Source: Synchiropus splendidus
Lineage: Eukaryota; Chordata; Actinopteri; Syngnathiformes; Callionymidae
Direction: 5' to 3'
Assembly (NCBI RefSeq): GCF_027744825.2
Contig: NC_071351.1
Location: 15,947,001 to 16,011,000, forward strand
Length of the DNA: 64,000 bases
This document shows positions 51,226-63,915 of this stretch, one piece after another; the first letter of the stretch is position 1; every line of letters begins with the position of its first letter. Below the pieces are notes generated by a model. That model was not told where the DNA came from. It saw only the letters and a program-made list of their open reading frames with translations, and made no database searches. Made by a program: the position numbers and the translations under genes.

Positions 51226-52730
51226 TTTTTTTTCATTGTGCCATAACTTTTCAGGGAAGCTTCAGAACATGAAATTTTAACCTCCGACTAAAGCAGAAAT
51301 GGTCTTTCTAGTCGTTGCACATCAAATCTAAGCTGTCTGATGTGTTTTTCGAAAGTTATTAACACTTTTATGTTTGGCGTTCCGAAACCCACCTTATCTC
51401 AGGCTGAAAATCGTTTTTACGCATTGTGCCATAACTTTTCAGGGAAGCTTCAGAACATGAAATTTTAACCTCCCACTATAGCAGAAATGGTCTTTCTAGT
51501 AGTTGCACATCAAATCTAAGCTGTCTGAAGTGTTTTTCCAAAGTTATCAACACTTTTATGTATGGCTTTCCGAAACCCACCTTATCTCAGGCTGAAAAGC
51601 GTTTTTGTGCATTGTGCCATAACTTTTCAGGGAAGCTTCAGAACTTAAAATTTTAACCTCCCACTATAGCAGAAAGGGTCTTTCTAGTAGTTGCACATCA
51701 AATCTAAGCTGTCTGAAGTTTTTGTCGAAAGTTATCAACACTTTTATGTTTGGCGTTTTAAAAACCCACCTTATCTCAGGCTGAAAAGCGTTTTTGTGCA
51801 TTGTGCCATAACTTTTCAGGGTAGCTTCAGAACATGAAATTTTAACCTCCCACAATAGCAGACATGGTCTTTCTAGAAGTTGAACATCAAATCTAAGCTG
51901 TCTGAAGTTTTTTTCGAAAGTTATCAACACTTTTATGTTTGGCGTTCTAAAAACCCACCTTATCTCAGGCTGAAAAGCGTTTTTGTGCATTGTGCCATAA
52001 CTTTTCAGGGTAGCTTCAGAACATGAAATTTTAACCTCCCACTGTAGCAGAAAGGGTCTTTCTTGTAGTTGCACATCAAATCTAAGCTGTTTGAAGTGTT
52101 TTTCGAAAGTTATCAACACTTTTATGTTTGGCGTTCCGAAACCCACCTTATCTCAGGCTGAAAAGCGTTTTTGTGCATTGTGCCATAACTTTTCAGGGAA
52201 GCTTCAGAACATGAAATTTTAACCTCCCACTATAGCAGAAAGGTTCTTTCTAGTAGTTACTCATCAAATCTAAGCTGTCTGAAGGGTTTTTCGAAAGTTA
52301 TCAACAATTTTATGTTTGGCGTTCCGAAACCCACCTTATCTCAGGCTGAAAAGCGTTTTTACGCATTGTGCCATAACTTTTCAGGGAAGCTTCAGAACAT
52401 GAAATTTTAACCTCCCACTAAAGCAGAAAGGGTCTTTGTAGTAGTTACACATCAAATCTAAGGAGTCTGAAGTGTTTTTCGAAAGTTATCAACACTTTCA
52501 TGTTTGGCGTTCCGAAACCCACCTTATCTCAGGCTGAAAAGCATTTTGTGCATTGTGCCATAACTTTTCAGGGAAGCTTCAGAACATGAAATTTTAACCT
52601 CTCACTATAGCAGAAAGGGTCTTTCTAGTAGTTGCACATCAAATCTAAGCTGTCTGAAGTGTTTTTCGAAAGTTATCAACACTTTTATGTTTGGCTTTCC
52701 GAAACCCAACTTATCTCAGGCTGAAAAGCG
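51226..52730 (+). repeat. Eight-monomer segment absent from super-repeat copy 2
   Basis: Relative to copy 2, copy 3 carries 1,505 extra bases here; copy 2 at about 40,505 passes directly from one flank to the other. Copy 1 has a shorter six-monomer version (about 31,856-32,983). The segment contains GTTTTAAAAACCC, a second GTTCTAAAAACCC monomer and AGGTTCTTTC/TTACTCATC variants. Because copies 1 and 3 both have it, loss in copy 2 is the simpler reading. Confidence 0.85.
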
Positions 52731-55448
52731 TTTTTACGCATTGTGCCATAACTTTTCAGGGAAGCTTCAGAACGTAAACTTTTAACCTCCCACTAAAGCA
52801 GAAAGGGTCTTTGTAGTAGTTACACATCAAATCTAAGGAGTCTGAAGTGTTTTTCGAAAGTTATCAACACTTTCATGTTTGGCGTTCCGAAACCCACCTT
52901 ATCTCAGGCTGAAAAGCGTTTTTGTGCATTGTGCCATAACTTTTCAGGGAAGCTTCAGAACATGAAATTTTAACCTCCCACTATAGCAGAAAGGGTCTTT
53001 CTAGTAGTTGCACATCAAATCTAAGCTGTCTGAAGTGTTTTTCGAAAGTTATCAACACTTTTATGTTTAGCGTTCCGAAACCCACCTTATCTCAGGCTGA
53101 AAAGCGTTTTTGTGCATTGTGCCATAACTTTTCAGGGAAGCTTCAGAACATGAAATTTTAACCTCCCACTATAGCAGAAAGGGTCTTTCTAGTAGTTGCA
53201 CATCAAATCTAAGCTGTCTGAAGTGTTTTTCGAAAGTTATTAACACTTTTATGTTTGGCGTTCCGAAACCCACCTTATCTCAGGCTGAAAAGCGTTTTTG
53301 TGCATTGTGCCATAACCTTTCAGGGAAGCTTCAGAACATGAAATTTTAACCTCCCACTATAGCAGAAAGGGTCTTTCTAGTAGTTGCACATCAAATCTAA
53401 TCTTTCTGAAGTGTTTTTCGAAAGTTATCAACAATTTTATGTTTGGCGTTCCGAAACCCACCTTATCTCAGGCTGAAAAGCGTTTTTTTTCATTGTGCCA
53501 TAACTTTTCAGGGAAGCTTCAGAACATGAAATTTTAACCTCCGACTAAAGCAGAAAGGGTCTTTCTAGTCGTTGCACATCAAATCTAAGCTGTCTGATGT
53601 GTTTTTCGAAAGTTATTAACACTTTTATGTTTGGCGTTCCGAAACCCACCTTATCTCAGGCTGAAAAGCGTTTTTACGCATTGTGCCATAACTTTTCAGG
53701 GAAGCTTCAGAACATGAAATTTTAACCTCCCACTATAGCAGAAAGTGTCTTTCTAGTAGTTGCACATCAAATCTAAGCTGTCTGAAGTGTTTTTCGAAAG
53801 TTATTAACACTTTTATGTTTGGCGTTCCGAAACCCACCTTATCTCAGGCTGAAAAGCGTTTCTACGCATTGTGCCATAACTTCTCAGGGAAGCTTCAGAA
53901 CATGAAATTTTAACCTCCCACTATAGCAGAAATGGTCTTTCTAGAAGTTGCACATCAAATCTAAGCTGTCTGAAGTTTTTTTTGAAAGTTATCAACACTT
54001 TTATGTTTGGCGTTCTAAAAACCCACCTTATCTCAGGCTGAAAAGCGTTTTTGTGCATTGTGCCATAACCTTTCAGGGAAGCTTCAGAACATGAAATTTT
54101 TACCTCCCACTATAGCAGAAAGGGTCTTTCTAGTAGTTCCACATCAAATCTAAGCTGTCTGAAGTGTTTTTCGAAAGTTATCAACACTTTTATGTTTGGC
54201 GTTCCTAAACCCACCTTATCTCAGGCTGAAAAGCGTTTTTGTGCATTGTGCCATAACTTTTCAGGGAAGCTTCAGAACATGAAATTTTAACCTCCCACTA
54301 TAGCAGAAAGGTTCTTTCTAGTAGTTGCTCATCAAATCTAAGCTGTCTGAAGTGTTTTTAGAAAGTTATCAACACTTTCATGTTTGGCGTTATAAAAACC
54401 CACCTTATCTCAGGCTGAAAAGCGTTTTTGTGCATTGTGCCATAACTTTTCAGGGTAGCTTCAGAACATGAAATTGTAACCTCCCACTATAGCAGAAATG
54501 GTCTTTCTAGAAGTTGCACATCAAATCTAAGCTGTCTGAAGTGTTTTTCGAAAGTTATCAACACTTTTATGTTTGGCGTTCCGAAACCCACCTTATCTCA
54601 GGTTGAAAAGCGTTTTTGTGCATTGTGCCATAACTTTTCAGGGAAGCTTCAGAACATGAAATTTTAACCTCCCACTATAGTAGAAAGGTTCTTTCTAGTA
54701 GTTGCTCATCAAATCTAAGCTGTCTGAAGTGTTTTTAGAAAGTTATAAACAATTTTATGTTTGGCCTTCCGAAACCCACCTTATCTCAGGCTGAAAAGCG
54801 TTTTTTTGCATTGTGCCATAACTTTTCAGGGAAGCTTCAGAACATGAAATTTTAACCTCCCACTAAAGCAGAAAGGGTCTTTCTAGTAGTAGAACATCAA
54901 ATCTAAGGAGTCTGAAGTGTTTTTCGAAAGTTATCAACACTTTCATGTTTGGCGTTCCGAAACCCACCTTATCTAAGGCTGAAAAGCGTTTTTACGCATT
55001 GTGCCATAACTTTTCAGGGAAGCTTCAGAACGTAAAATTTTAACCTCCCACTAAAGCAGAAAGGGTCTTTCTAGTAGTTGCACATCAAATCTAAGCTGTC
55101 TGAAGTGTTTTTCGAAAGTTATTAACACTTTGTTTGGCGTTCCGAAACCCACCTTATCTCAGGCTGAAAAGCGTTTCTACGCATTGTGCCATAACTTTTC
55201 AGGGAAGCTTCAGAACATGAAATTTTAACCTCCCACTATAGCAGAAATGGTCTTTCTAGTAGTTGCACATCAAATCTAAGCTGTCTGAAGTGTTTTTCGA
55301 AAGTTATCAACACTTTTATGTTTGGCGTTCCAAAACCCACCTTATTTCAGGCTGAAAAGCATTTTTGTGCATTGTGCCATAACTTTTCAGGGAAGCTTCA
55401 GAACATGAAATTTTAACCTCCCACTATAGCAGAAGGGGTCTTTCTAGT

Positions 55449-55638
55449 AGTTGCACATCAAATCTAAGCTGTCTGAAGTGTTTTTCGAAAGTTATCAACA
55501 CTTTTTGATGATTGGCGTTTCGGAACCCGCCTTATCTCAGGCTGAAAACGCGTTTTCTGCATTGTGCCATAACTTCTCAGGGAAGCTTCAGAACATGAAA
55601 TGTTCAGCTCCCACTATAGCAGAAAGGGTCTTTCTCGT
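55449..55638 (+). repeat. Chimeric TTGATGATT marker monomer (second)
   Basis: Same B-left/A-right 190-bp monomer as at 43,224, offset 12,225 bp, followed by the same GAAGTTTTTGTCG and GTTCTAAAAACCC neighbour. Confidence 0.92.
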
Positions 55639-56953
55639 AGTTGCACATCAAATCTGAGCTGTCTGAAGTTTTTGTCGAAAGTTATCAACACTTTTATGTT
55701 TGGCGTTCTAAAAACCCACCTTATCTCAGGCTGAAAAGCGTTTTTGTGCATTGTGCCATAACTTTTCAGGGAAGCTTCAGAACATGAAATTTTAACCTCC
55801 CACTATAGCAGAAAGGTTCTTTCTAGTAGTTGCTCATCAAATCTAAGCTGTCTGAAGTGTTTTTAGAAAGTTATCAACACTTTCATGTTTGGCGTTATAA
55901 AAACCCACCTTATCTCAGGCTGAAAAGCGTTTTTGTGCATTGTGCCATAACTTTTCAGGGTAGCTTCAGAACATGAAATTGTAACCTCCCACTATAGCAG
56001 AAATGGTCTTTCTAGAAGTTGCACATCAAATCTAAGCTGTCTGAAGTGTTTTTCGAAAGTTATCAACACTTTTATGTTTGGCGTTCCGAAACCCACCTTA
56101 TCTCAGGTTGAAAAGCGTTTTTGTGCATTGTGCCATAACTTTTCAGGGAAGCTTCAGAACATGAAATTTTAACCTCCCACTATAGTAGAAAGGTTCTTTC
56201 TAGTAGTTGCTCATCAAATCTAAGCTGTCTGAAGTGTTTTTAGAAAGTTATAAACAATTTTATGTTTGGCCTTCCGAAACCCACCTTATCTCAGGCTGAA
56301 AAGCGTTTTTTTGCATTGTGCCATAACTTTTCAGGGAAGCTTCAGAACATGAAATTTTAACCTCCCACTAAAGCAGAAAGGGTCTTTCTAGTAGTAGAAC
56401 ATCAAATCAAAGGAGTCTGAAGTGTTTTTCGAAAGTTATCAACACTTTCATGTTTGGCGTTCCGAAACCCACCTTATCTAAGGCTGAAAAGCGTTTTTAC
56501 GCATTGTGCCATAACTTTTCAGGGAAGCTTCAGAACGTAAAATTTTAACCTCCCACTAAAGCAGAAAGGGTCTTTCTAGTAGTTGCACATCAAATCTAAG
56601 CTGTCTGAAGTGTTTTTCGAAAGTTATTAACACTTTGTTTGGCGTTCCGAAACCCACCTTATCTCAGGCTGAAAAGCGTTTCTACGCATTGTGCCATAAC
56701 TTTTCAGGGAAGCTTCAGAACATGAAATTTTAACCTCCCACTATAGCAGAAATGGTCTTTCTAGTAGTTGCACATCAAATCTAAGCTGTCTGAAGTGTTT
56801 TTCGAAAGTTATCAACACTTTTATGTTTGGCGTTCCAAAACCCACCTTATTTCAGGCTGAAAAGCATTTTTGTGCATTGTGCCATAACTTTTCAGGGAAG
56901 CTTCAGAACATGAAATTTTAACCTCCCACTATAGCAGAAGGGGTCTTTCTAGT

Positions 56954-57143
56954 AGTTGCACATCAAATCTAAGCTGTCTGAAGTGTTTTTCGAAAGTTAT
57001 CAACACTTTTTGATGATTGGCGTTTCGGAACCCGCCTTATCTCAGGCTGAAAACGCGTTTTCTGCATTGTGCCATAACTTCTCAGGGAAGCTTCAGAACA
57101 TGAAATGTTCAGCTCCCACTATAGCAGAAAGGGTCTTTCTCGT
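56954..57143 (+). repeat. Chimeric TTGATGATT marker monomer (third)
   Basis: Same 190-bp chimera, 1,505 bp after the second and at the start of the 20-monomer module, followed by the GAAGTTTTTGTCG/GTTCTAAAAACCC monomer. Confidence 0.92.
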
Positions 57144-58838
57144 AGTTGCACATCAAATCTGAGCTGTCTGAAGTTTTTGTCGAAAGTTATCAACACTTTT
57201 ATGTTTGGCGTTCTAAAAACCCACCTTATCTCAGGCTGAAAAGCGTTTTTGTGCATTGTGCCATAACTTTTCAGGGTAGCTTCAGAACATGAAATTTTAA
57301 CCTCCCACTGTAGCAGAAAGGGTCTTTCTAGTAGTTGCACATCAAATCTAAGCTGTCTGAAGTGTTTTTCGAAAGTTATAAACACTTTTATGTTTGGCCT
57401 TCCGAAACCCACCTTATCTCAGGCAGAAAAGCGTTTCTACGCATTGTGCCATAACTTTTCAGGGAAGCTTCGGAACATGAAATTTTCACCTCCCACTATA
57501 GCAGAAATGGTCTTTCTAGAAGTTGCACATCTTATCTAAGCTGTCTGAAGTGTTTTTCGAAAGTTATCAACACTTTTATGTTTGGCGTTCCGAAACCCAC
57601 CTTATCTCAGGCTGAAAAGCGTTTTTGTGCATTGTGCCATAACTTTTCAGGGAAGCTTCAGAACATGAAATTTTAACCTCCCACTATAGCAGAAAGGTTC
57701 TTTCTAGTAGTTGCTCATCAAATCTAAGCTGTCTGAAGTGTTTTCCGAAAGTTATCAACAATTTTATGTTTGGCGTTCCGAAACCCACCTTATCTCAGGC
57801 TGAAAAGCGTTTTTGTGCATATTGCCATAACTTTTCTGGGAAGCTTCAGAACATGAAATTTTAACCTCCCACTATAGCAGAAAGGGCCTTTCTAGTAGTT
57901 GCACATCAAATCTAAGCTGTCTGAAGTGTTTTTCGAAAGTTATCAACACTTTTATGTTTGGCGTTCCGAAACCCACCTTATCTAAGGCTGAAAAGCGTTT
58001 TTACGCATTGTGCCATAACTTTTCAGGGAAGCTTCAGAACGTAAAATTTTAACCTCCCACTAAAGCAGAAAGGGTCTTTCTAGTAGTTGCACATCAAATC
58101 TAAGCTGTCTGAAGTGTTTTTCGAAAGTTATCAACACTTTCATGTTTGGCGTTCTAAAAACCCACCTTATCTCAGGCTGAAAAGCGTTTTTGTGCATTGT
58201 GACATAACTTTTCAGGGAAGCTTCAAGAACATGAAATTTTAACCTCCCACTATAGCAGAAAGGGTCTTTCTAGTAGTTGCACATCAAATCTAAGCTGTCT
58301 GAATTGTTTTTCGAAAGTTATCAACATTTTTATGTTTGGCGTTCCGAAACCCACCTTATCTCAGGCTGAAAAGCGTTTTTGTGCATTGTGCCATAACTTT
58401 TCAGGGAAGCTTCAGAACATAAAATTTTAACCTCCCACTATAGCAGAAAGTGTCTTTCTAGTAGTTGCACATCAAATCTAAGCTGTCTGAAGTGTTGTTC
58501 CAAAGTTATCAACATTTTTAAGTTTGGCGTTTCGGAACCCGCCTTATCTCAGGCTGAAAAGCGTTTTTGTGCATTGTGCCATAACTTTTCAGGGAAGCTT
58601 CAGAACATGAAATTTTAACCTCCCACTATAGCAGAAAGGGTCTTTCTAGTAGTTGCACGACAAATCTAAGCTGTCTGAAGTGTTTTTCGGATGTTATCAA
58701 CACTTTTTTGTTTGGCGTTCCGAAACCCACCTTATCTCAGGCTGAAAAGCGTTTTTGTGCATTGTGCCATTACTTTTCAGGGAAGCTTCAGAACATGAAA
58801 TTTTAACCTCCCACTATAGCAGAAGGGGTCTTTCTAGT

Positions 58839-59028
58839 AGTTGCACATCAAATCTAAGCTGTCTGAAGTGTTTTTCGAAAGTTATCAACACTTTTTGATG
58901 ATTGGCGTTTCGGAACCCGCCTTATCTCAGGCTGAAAACGCGTTTTCTGCATTGTGCCATAACTTCTCAGGCAAGCTTCAGAACATGAAATGTTCAGCTC
59001 CCACTATAGCAGAAAGGGTCTTTCTTGT
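58839..59028 (+). repeat. Chimeric TTGATGATT marker monomer (fourth)
   Basis: Same chimera, about 1,885 bp after the third. It reads CTCAGGCAAGC instead of CTCAGGGAAGC, which breaks the GGGAAGCTTC context. The next monomer lacks the GTTTTTGTCG variant, so this module differs from its neighbours. Confidence 0.92.
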
Positions 59029-60715
59029 AGTTGCACATCAAATCTAAGCTGTCTGAAGTGTTTTTCGAAAGTTATCAACACTTTTATGTTTGGCGTTCTA
59101 AAAACCCACCTTATCTCAGGCTGAAAAGCGTTTTTGTGCATTGTACCATAACTTTTCAGGGAAGCCTCAGAACATGAAATTTTAACCTCCCACTATAGCA
59201 GAAATGGTCTTTCTAGTAGTTGCACATCAAATCTAAGCTGTCTGAAGTGTTTTTCGAAAGTTAACACTTTTATGTTTGGCGTTCCGAAACCCACCTTATC
59301 TCAGGCTGAAAAGCGTTTCTACGCATTGTGCCATAACTTTTCAGGGAAGCTTCAGAACATGAAATTTTAACCTCCCACTATAGCAGAAATGGTCTTTCTA
59401 GAAGTTGCACATCAAATCTAAGCTGTCTGAAGTGTTTTTCGAAAGTTATCAACACTTTTATGTTTGGCGTTCCGAAACCCACCTTATCTCAGGCTGAAAA
59501 GCGTTTTTGTGCATTGTGCCATAACCTTTCAGGGAAGCTTCAGAACATGAAATTTTAACCTCCCACTATAGCAGAAAGGGTCTTTCTAGTAGTTCCACAT
59601 CAAATCTAAGCTGTCTGAAGTGTTTTTCGAAAGTTATCAACACTTTTATGTTTGGCGTTCCTAAACCCACCTTATCTCAGGCTGAAAAGCGTTTTTGTGC
59701 ATTGTGCCATAACTTTTCAGGGAAGCTTCAGAACATGAAATTTTAACCTCCCACTATAGCAGAAAGGTTCTTTCTAGTAGTTGCTCATCAAATCTAAGCT
59801 GTCTGAAGTGTTTTTCGAAAGTTATCAACACTTTTATGTTTGGCGTTCCGAAACCCACCTTATCTCAGGTTGAAAAGCGTTTTTGTGCATTGTGCCATAA
59901 CTTTTCAGGGAAGCTTCAGAACATGAAATTTTAACCTCCCACTATAGTAGAAAGGTTCTTTCTAGTAGTTGCTCATCAAATCTAAGCTGTCTGAAGTGTT
60001 TTTAGAAAGTTATCAACAATTTTATGTTTGGCCTTCCGAAACCCACCTTATCTCAGGCTGAAAAGCGTTTTTGTGCATTGTGCCATAACTTTTCAGGGAA
60101 GCTTCAGAACATGAAATTTTAACCTCCCACTATAGCAGTAAGGGTCTTTCTAGTAGTTGCACATCAAATCTAAGCTGTCTGAAGTGTTTTTCGAAAGTTA
60201 TCAACACTTTTATGTTTGGCGTTCCGAAACCCACCTTATCTAAGGCTGAAAAGCGTTTTTACGCATTGTGCCATAACTTTTCAGGGAAGCTTCAGAACGT
60301 AAAATTTTAACCTCCCACTAAAGCAGAAAGGGTCTTTCTAGTAGTTGCACATCAAATCTAAGCTGTCTGAAGTGTTTTTCGAAAGTTATTAACACTTTGT
60401 TTGGCGTTCCGAAACCCACCTTATCTCAGGCTGAAAAGCGTTTCTACGCATTGTGCCATAACTTTTCAGGGAAGCTTCAGAACATGAAATTTTAACCTCC
60501 CACTATAGCAGAAATGGTCTTTCTAGTAGTTGCACATCAAATCTAAGCTGTCTAAAGTGTTTTTCGAAAGTTATCAACACTTTTATGTTTGGCGTTCCAA
60601 AACCCACCTTATTTCAGGCTGAAAAGCATTTTTGTGCATTGTGCCATAACTTTTCAGGGAAGCTTCAGAACATGAAATTTTAACCTCCCACTATAGCAGA
60701 AGGGGTCTTTCTAGT

Positions 60716-60905
60716 AGTTGCACATCAAATCTAAGCTGTCTGAAGTGTTTTTCGAAAGTTATCAACACTTTTTGATGATTGGCGTTTCGGAACCCGCCTT
60801 ATCTCAGGCTGAAAACGCATTTTCTGCATTGTGCCATAACTTCTCAGGGAAGCTTCAGAACATGAAATGTTCAGCTCCCACTATAGCAGAAAGGGTCTTT
60901 CTAGT
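60716..60905 (+). repeat. Chimeric TTGATGATT marker monomer (fifth)
   Basis: Same chimera, 3,762 bp after the third, with GAAAACGCATTTTC instead of GAAAACGCGTTTTC, a private change that destroys the CGCG palindrome core. Confidence 0.92.
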
Positions 60906-62597
60906 AGTTGCACATCAAATCTGAGCTGTCTGAAGTTTTTGTCGAAAGTTATCAACACTTTTATGTTTGGCGTTCTAAAAACCCACCTTATCTCAGGCTG
61001 AAAAGCGTTTTTGTGCATTGTGCCGTAACTTTTCAGGGTAGCTTCAGAACATGAAATTTTAACCTCCCACTGTAGCAGAAAGGGTCTTTCTAGTAGTTGC
61101 ACATCAAATCTAAGCTGTCTGAAGTGTTTTTCGAAAGTTATAAACACTTTTATGTTTGGCCTTCCGAAACCCACCTTATCTCAGGCAGAAAAGCGTTTCT
61201 ACGCATTGTGCCATAACTTTTCAGGGAAGCTTCGGAACATGAAATTTTCACCTCCCACTATAGCAGAAATGGTCTTTCTAGAAGTTGCACATCAAATCTA
61301 AGCTGTCTGAAGTGTTTTTCGAAAGTTATCAACACTTTTATGTTTGGCGTTCCGAAACCCACCTTATCTCAGGCTGAAAAGCGTTTTTGTGCATTGTGCC
61401 ATAACTTTTCAGGGAAGCTTCAGAACATGAAATTTTAACCTCCCACTATAGCAGAAAGGTTCTTTCTAGTAGTTGCTCATCAAATCTAAGCTGTCTGAAG
61501 TGTTTTCCGAAAGTTATCAACAATTTTATGTTTGGCGTTCCGAAACCCACCTTATCTCAGGCTGAAAAGCGTTTTTGTGCATATTGCCATAACTTTTCTG
61601 GGAAGCTTCAGAACATGAAATTTTAACCTCCCACTATAGCAGAAAGGGCCTTTCTAGTAGTTGCACATCAAATCTAAGCTGTCTGAAGTGTTTTTCGAAA
61701 GTTATCAACACTTTTATGTTTGGCGTTCCGAAACCCACCTTATCTCAGGCTGAAAAGCGTTTTTACGCATTGTGCCATAACTTTTCAGGGAAGCTTCAGA
61801 ACGTAAAATTTTAACCTCCCACTAAAGCAGAAAGGGTCTTTCTAGTAGTTGCACATCAAATCTAAGCTGTCTGAAGTGTTTTTCGAAAGTTATCAACACT
61901 TTCATGTTTGGCGTTCTAAAAACCCACCTTATCTCAGGCTGAAAAGCGTTTTTGTGCATTGTGCCATAACTTTTCAGGGAATCTTCAGAACATGAAATTT
62001 TAACCTCCCACTATCGCAGAAAGGGTCTTTCTAGTAGTTGCACATATCTAAGCTGTCTGAAGGGTTTTTCGAAAGTTATCAACACTTTTATGTTTGGCGT
62101 TCCGAAACCCGCCTTATCTCAGGCTGAAAAGCGTTTTTGTGCATTGTGACATAACTTTTCAGGGAAGCTTCAAGAACATGAAATTTTAACCTCCCACTAT
62201 AGCAGAAAGGGTCTTTCTAGTAGTTGCACATCAAATCTAAGCTGTCTGAAGTGTTTTTCGAAAGTTATCAACATTTTTATGTTTGGCGTTCCGAAACCCA
62301 CCTTATCTCAGGCTGAAAAGCGTTTTTGTGCATTGTGCCATAACTTTTCAGGGAAGCTTCAGAACATGAAATTTTAACCTCCCACTATAGCAGAAAGGGT
62401 TTTTCTAGTAGTTGCACGACAAATCTAAGCTGTCTGAAGTGTTTTTCGGATGTTATCAACACTTTTTTGTTTGGCGTTCCGAAACCCACCTTATCTCAGG
62501 CTGAAAAGCGTTTTTGTGCATTGTGCCATTACTTTTCAGGGAAGCTTCAGAACATGAAATTTTAACCTCCCACTATAGCAGAAGGGGTCTTTCTAGT

Positions 62598-62787
62598 AGT
62601 TGCACATCAAATCTAAGCTGTCTGAAGTGTTTTTCGAAAGTTATCAACACTTTTTGATGATTGGCGTTTCGGAACCCGCCTTATCTCAGGCTGAAAACGC
62701 GTTTTCTGCATTGTGCCATAACTTCACAGGCAAGCTTCAGAACATGAAATGTTCAGCTCCCACTATAGCAGAAAGGGTCTTTCTAGT
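62598..62787 (+). repeat. Chimeric TTGATGATT marker monomer (sixth)
   Basis: Same chimera, 1,882 bp after the fifth, with CTTCACAGGCAAGC. It shares GGCAAGC with the fourth copy, linking alternate modules and supporting a 20-monomer rather than 10-monomer ancestral period. Confidence 0.92.
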
Positions 62788-63915
62788 AGTTGCACATCAA
62801 ATCTGAGCTGTCTGAAGTTTTTGTCGAAAGTTATCAACACTTTTATGTTTGGCGTTCTAAAAACCCACCTTATCTCAGGCTGAAAAGCGTTTTTGTGCAT
62901 TGTGCCATAACTTTTCAGGGTAGCTACAGAACATGAAATTTTAACCTCCCACTGTAGCAGAAAGGGTCTTTCTAGTAGTTGCACATCAAATCTAAGCTGT
63001 CTGAAGTGTTTTTCGAAAGTTATAAACACTTTTATGTTTGGCCTTCCGAAACCCACCTTATCTCAGGCTGAAAATCGTTTTTGTGCATTGTACCATAACT
63101 TTTCAGGGAAGCTTCAGAACATGAAATTTTAACCTCCCACTATAGCAGAAATGGTCTTTCTAGTAGTTGCACATCAAATCTAAGCTGTCTGAAGTGTTTT
63201 TCGAAAGTTATCAACACTTTCATGTTTGGCGTTCTAAAAACCCACCTTATCTCAGGCTGAAAAGCGTTTTTGTGCATTGTGCCATAACTTTTCAGGGAAT
63301 CTTCAGAACATGAAATTTTAACCTCCCACTATCGCAGAAAGGGTCTTTCTAGTAGTTGCACATATCTAAGCTGTCTGAAGGGTTTTTCGAAAGTTATCAA
63401 CACTTTTATGTTTGGCGTTCCGAAACCCGCCTTATCTCAGGCTGAAAAGCGTTTTTGTGCATTGTGACATAACTTTTCAGGGAAGCTTCAAGAACATGAA
63501 ATTTTAACCTCCCACTATAGCAGAAAGGGTCTTTCTAGTAGTTGCACATCAAATCTAAGCTGTCTGAAGTGTTTTTCGAAAGTTATCAACATTTTTATGT
63601 TTGGCGTTCCGAAACCCACCTTATCTCAGGCTGAAAAGCGTTTTTGTGCATTGTGCCATAACTTTTCAGGGAAGCTTCAGAACATGAAATTTTAACCTCC
63701 CACTATAGCAGAAAGGGTTTTTCTAGTAGTTGCACGACAAATCTAAGCTGTCTGAAGTGTTTTTCGGATGTTATCAACACTTTTTTGTTTGGCGTTCCGA
63801 AACCCACCTTATCTCAGGCTGAAAAGCGTTTTTGTGCATTGTGCCATTACTTTTCAGGGAAGCTTCAGAACATGAAATTTTAACCTCCCACTATAGCAGA
63901 AGGGGTCTTTCTAGT

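Larger units (their letters stand above)
44355..55771 (+). repeat. A-plus-B super-repeat, copy 3 (about 11.4 kb)
   Basis: Third compound copy. Its head (44,355-45,440) matches copy 1 rather than copy 2, since it has both AGGAGTTAC monomers, with offset 18,241 from copy 1. Its body and the five-monomer duplication match copy 2 at offset 10,720. Its B part keeps the segment lost from copy 2. Homology to copy 2 ends at about 55,771, where copy 2 reads CAGGGTAGC (43,543) and this copy reads CAGGGAAGC. It is therefore a mosaic of copy-1-like and copy-2-like features. Confidence 0.9.
54215..57276 (+). repeat. Eight-monomer tandem duplication (1,505-bp period)
   Basis: GGCGTTATAAAAACCC at about 54,386 recurs at 55,891, and the TTGATGATT monomers at 55,449 and 56,954 are 1,505 bp apart. 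Homology starts between GTTCCTAAACCC (54,201) and the following CAGGGAAGC, and ends at 57,276, where the second copy changes to CAGGGTAGC. The copies differ by rare single bases, for example CAAATCAAAGGAG in the second against CAAATCTAAGGAG in the first. Confidence 0.88.

Noticed and set aside
51664..52146. Longest minus-strand open frame (160 codons)
   Set aside because: Made of three satellite monomers kept in frame by one-base insertions; no sign of coding constraint.
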